Positions 63,354 to 64,000 of a stretch of 64,000 nt of DNA are shown here, piece after piece. The stretch is from Saccharopolyspora gregorii (lineage in GTDB: Bacteria > Actinomycetota > Actinomycetes > Mycobacteriales > Pseudonocardiaceae). The position numbers and the translations under genes were made by a program. The stretch covers positions 5,952,001 to 6,016,000 of the forward strand of contig NZ_CP059556.1 of the NCBI RefSeq assembly GCF_024734405.1, written 5' to 3'. The number at the start of each line of letters is the position of its first letter. The first letter of the stretch is position 1. Below the pieces are notes generated by a model. The model saw nothing but the letters and a program-made list of their open reading frames with translations, was not told the origin of the DNA and did no database searches.

Positions 63354-64000
63354 TCACCGCAGTCGGGCGAGCAGGGCGCCGACGCCGCGCTCCCACGCCA
63401 CGACCTGCTCCGGGTCGATCACCGGTTGCAGGTCGCGGCCGCGCACGAAGTCGTCGAACGCCTGCTGCGTGGTCCAGCGCGGGGTGAAGCCGAAGCTCTC
63501 CCGCAGCCTCGTGGTGTCCACGACGCGCCCGAAGTTCAAGAACCGCATCTGCTCCGGGGAGAAGTCGACCAGCCGCGCGCCGCGGAAGAACCGGCTCACC
63601 GCGGGCACCCCGGCCCGCGGGATCGGCACCGCGACCCGCCCGGCGCGGCGGATCGCCTGCGAGAGCATCAGCACCCCGTCGCCGCCCGCGTTGTACACGC
63701 CGGGCAGCGCACGGGTGGTGGCCTTCTCCAGCACGGCCAGCGCGTCCTCGGAGTGCAGCAGCTGCATCCGGGCGTCGTAACCGAGCACGGTCGGCACCAG
63801 CGGCAGCGCGAAGTAGCGGGTGAGGTCGGCGTCGATGCGCGGACCGATGAGGTGGGTGAAGCGCAGCGTGGTGATGTCCACGTCGGGCCGGCGCCTGCCG
63901 AAACCGCGCACGTAGCCCTCGATCTCCCCGGCGTCCTTCGCGTATCCGGAGGAGGGCAGGTCCTTCGGCTCCATGTCCTCGGAGAACACGGCGGGATCGC
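63354..64000 (-). CDS. NAD-dependent epimerase/dehydratase (3' part)
   Basis: The reading frame continues through the right edge of the window, so the N-terminal Rossmann glycine motif is missing. The visible 215 residues include the short-chain dehydrogenase YxxxK site (SSGYAKDAGEIEGY), LRFTHLIGPRIDADLTRYF, LLHSEDALAVLEKAT and GVYNAGGDGVLMLSQAI. The closest type is the actinobacterial GalE2-like sugar-nucleotide or sterol-dehydrogenase-like epimerase. It is encoded just upstream of the acyltransferase in one operon. Confidence 0.85.
   Translation of the reverse strand, partial: DPAVFSEDMEPKDLPSSGYAKDAGEIEGYVRGFGRRRPDVDITTLRFTHLIGPRIDADLTRYFALPLVPTVLGYDARMQLLHSEDALAVLEKATTRALPGVYNAGGDGVLMLSQAIRRAGRVAVPIPRAGVPAVSRFFRGARLVDFSPEQMRFLNFGRVVDTTRLRESFGFTPRWTTQQAFDDFVRGRDLQPVIDPEQVVAWERGVGALLARLR

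Noticed and set aside
1-64000. tRNA, rRNA, insertion sequence, prophage or attachment-site signatures
   Set aside because: I looked for cloverleaf-like segments, transposase motifs and integrase genes and found none. The base and codon character is uniform across the window, so there is no sign of a recent island.

Overview
The window is high-GC DNA with many GTG starts, strong AGGAGG-type ribosome binding sites, and many ATGA, GTGA and TGATG gene overlaps. It carries orthologues of the developmental regulators BldC and BldN, the complete actinobacterial menaquinone/complex I set, and a Rex-hemACD operon. This points to a filamentous actinomycete, most probably of the Pseudonocardiales (Saccharopolyspora-like). 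The genus is inference; the phylum is not in doubt. I see no tRNA or rRNA gene, no insertion sequence, no prophage and no CRISPR array.

Layout, left to right. 1-744: the start of an arginine-deiminase-superfamily gene (ddaH-like, leaving the window) and its divergent Lrp/AsnC regulator. 753-2333: a membrane-anchored protein with an ArfC-type C-terminal domain. 2545-19955: a minus-strand block with the complete 14-gene nuoA-N operon, followed by a polyprenyl diphosphate synthase gene. 20114-24986: menJ, menG, an mgtA-type mannosyltransferase and an inositol-monophosphatase-family gene. 25025-27400: a membrane protein, an isolated paaC-like gene and a DUF3592 protein. 27462-35893: menF, a secreted M1 aminopeptidase, menD, menB, menE and menA. 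36035-40722: a DUF3558 lipoprotein, a Cds1-type cysteine desulfhydrase, a DUF4229 protein, bldC, a small membrane protein and a ParA/MinD-like ATPase. 40835-48607: cytochrome c maturation (ccsB, resB, ccdA, a TlpA-like lipoprotein thioredoxin), a histidine phosphatase and hemL, with an XRE/DUF397 regulator locus between ccdA and the thioredoxin gene. 48856-52115: small membrane proteins, four of which look like tandem paralogues. 52112-58016: hemB, hemD, hemC, hemA and rex. 58372-64000: a glutaredoxin-like protein, an acyl-CoA ligase, a BldN-type ECF sigma factor, a HAD-IB phosphatase, a lysophospholipid-type acyltransferase and the 3' part of an epimerase gene.

The genes form one respiratory neighbourhood: quinone synthesis (menF, D, B, E, A, G, J and the polyprenyl synthase), the quinone-reducing NADH dehydrogenase, heme synthesis, and the machinery that attaches heme to c-type cytochromes. 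From memory, the order matches Mycobacterium tuberculosis Rv0501 to Rv0562, except that here the nuo operon lies between menJ and the polyprenyl synthase gene. Near-consensus Rex (NADH/NAD+ sensor) operators lie in front of rex-hemACD and menJ, with a weaker one in front of nuoA, so redox state probably coordinates the block.

The least expected feature is a family of four dispersed intergenic repeats (about 90-180 bp, at about 21.9, 35.9, 39.1 and 48.7 kb). They fold into a long hairpin plus a small side hairpin, their stems carry compensatory base changes between copies, and every copy lies 16-36 nt downstream of the stop codon of a minus-strand gene.
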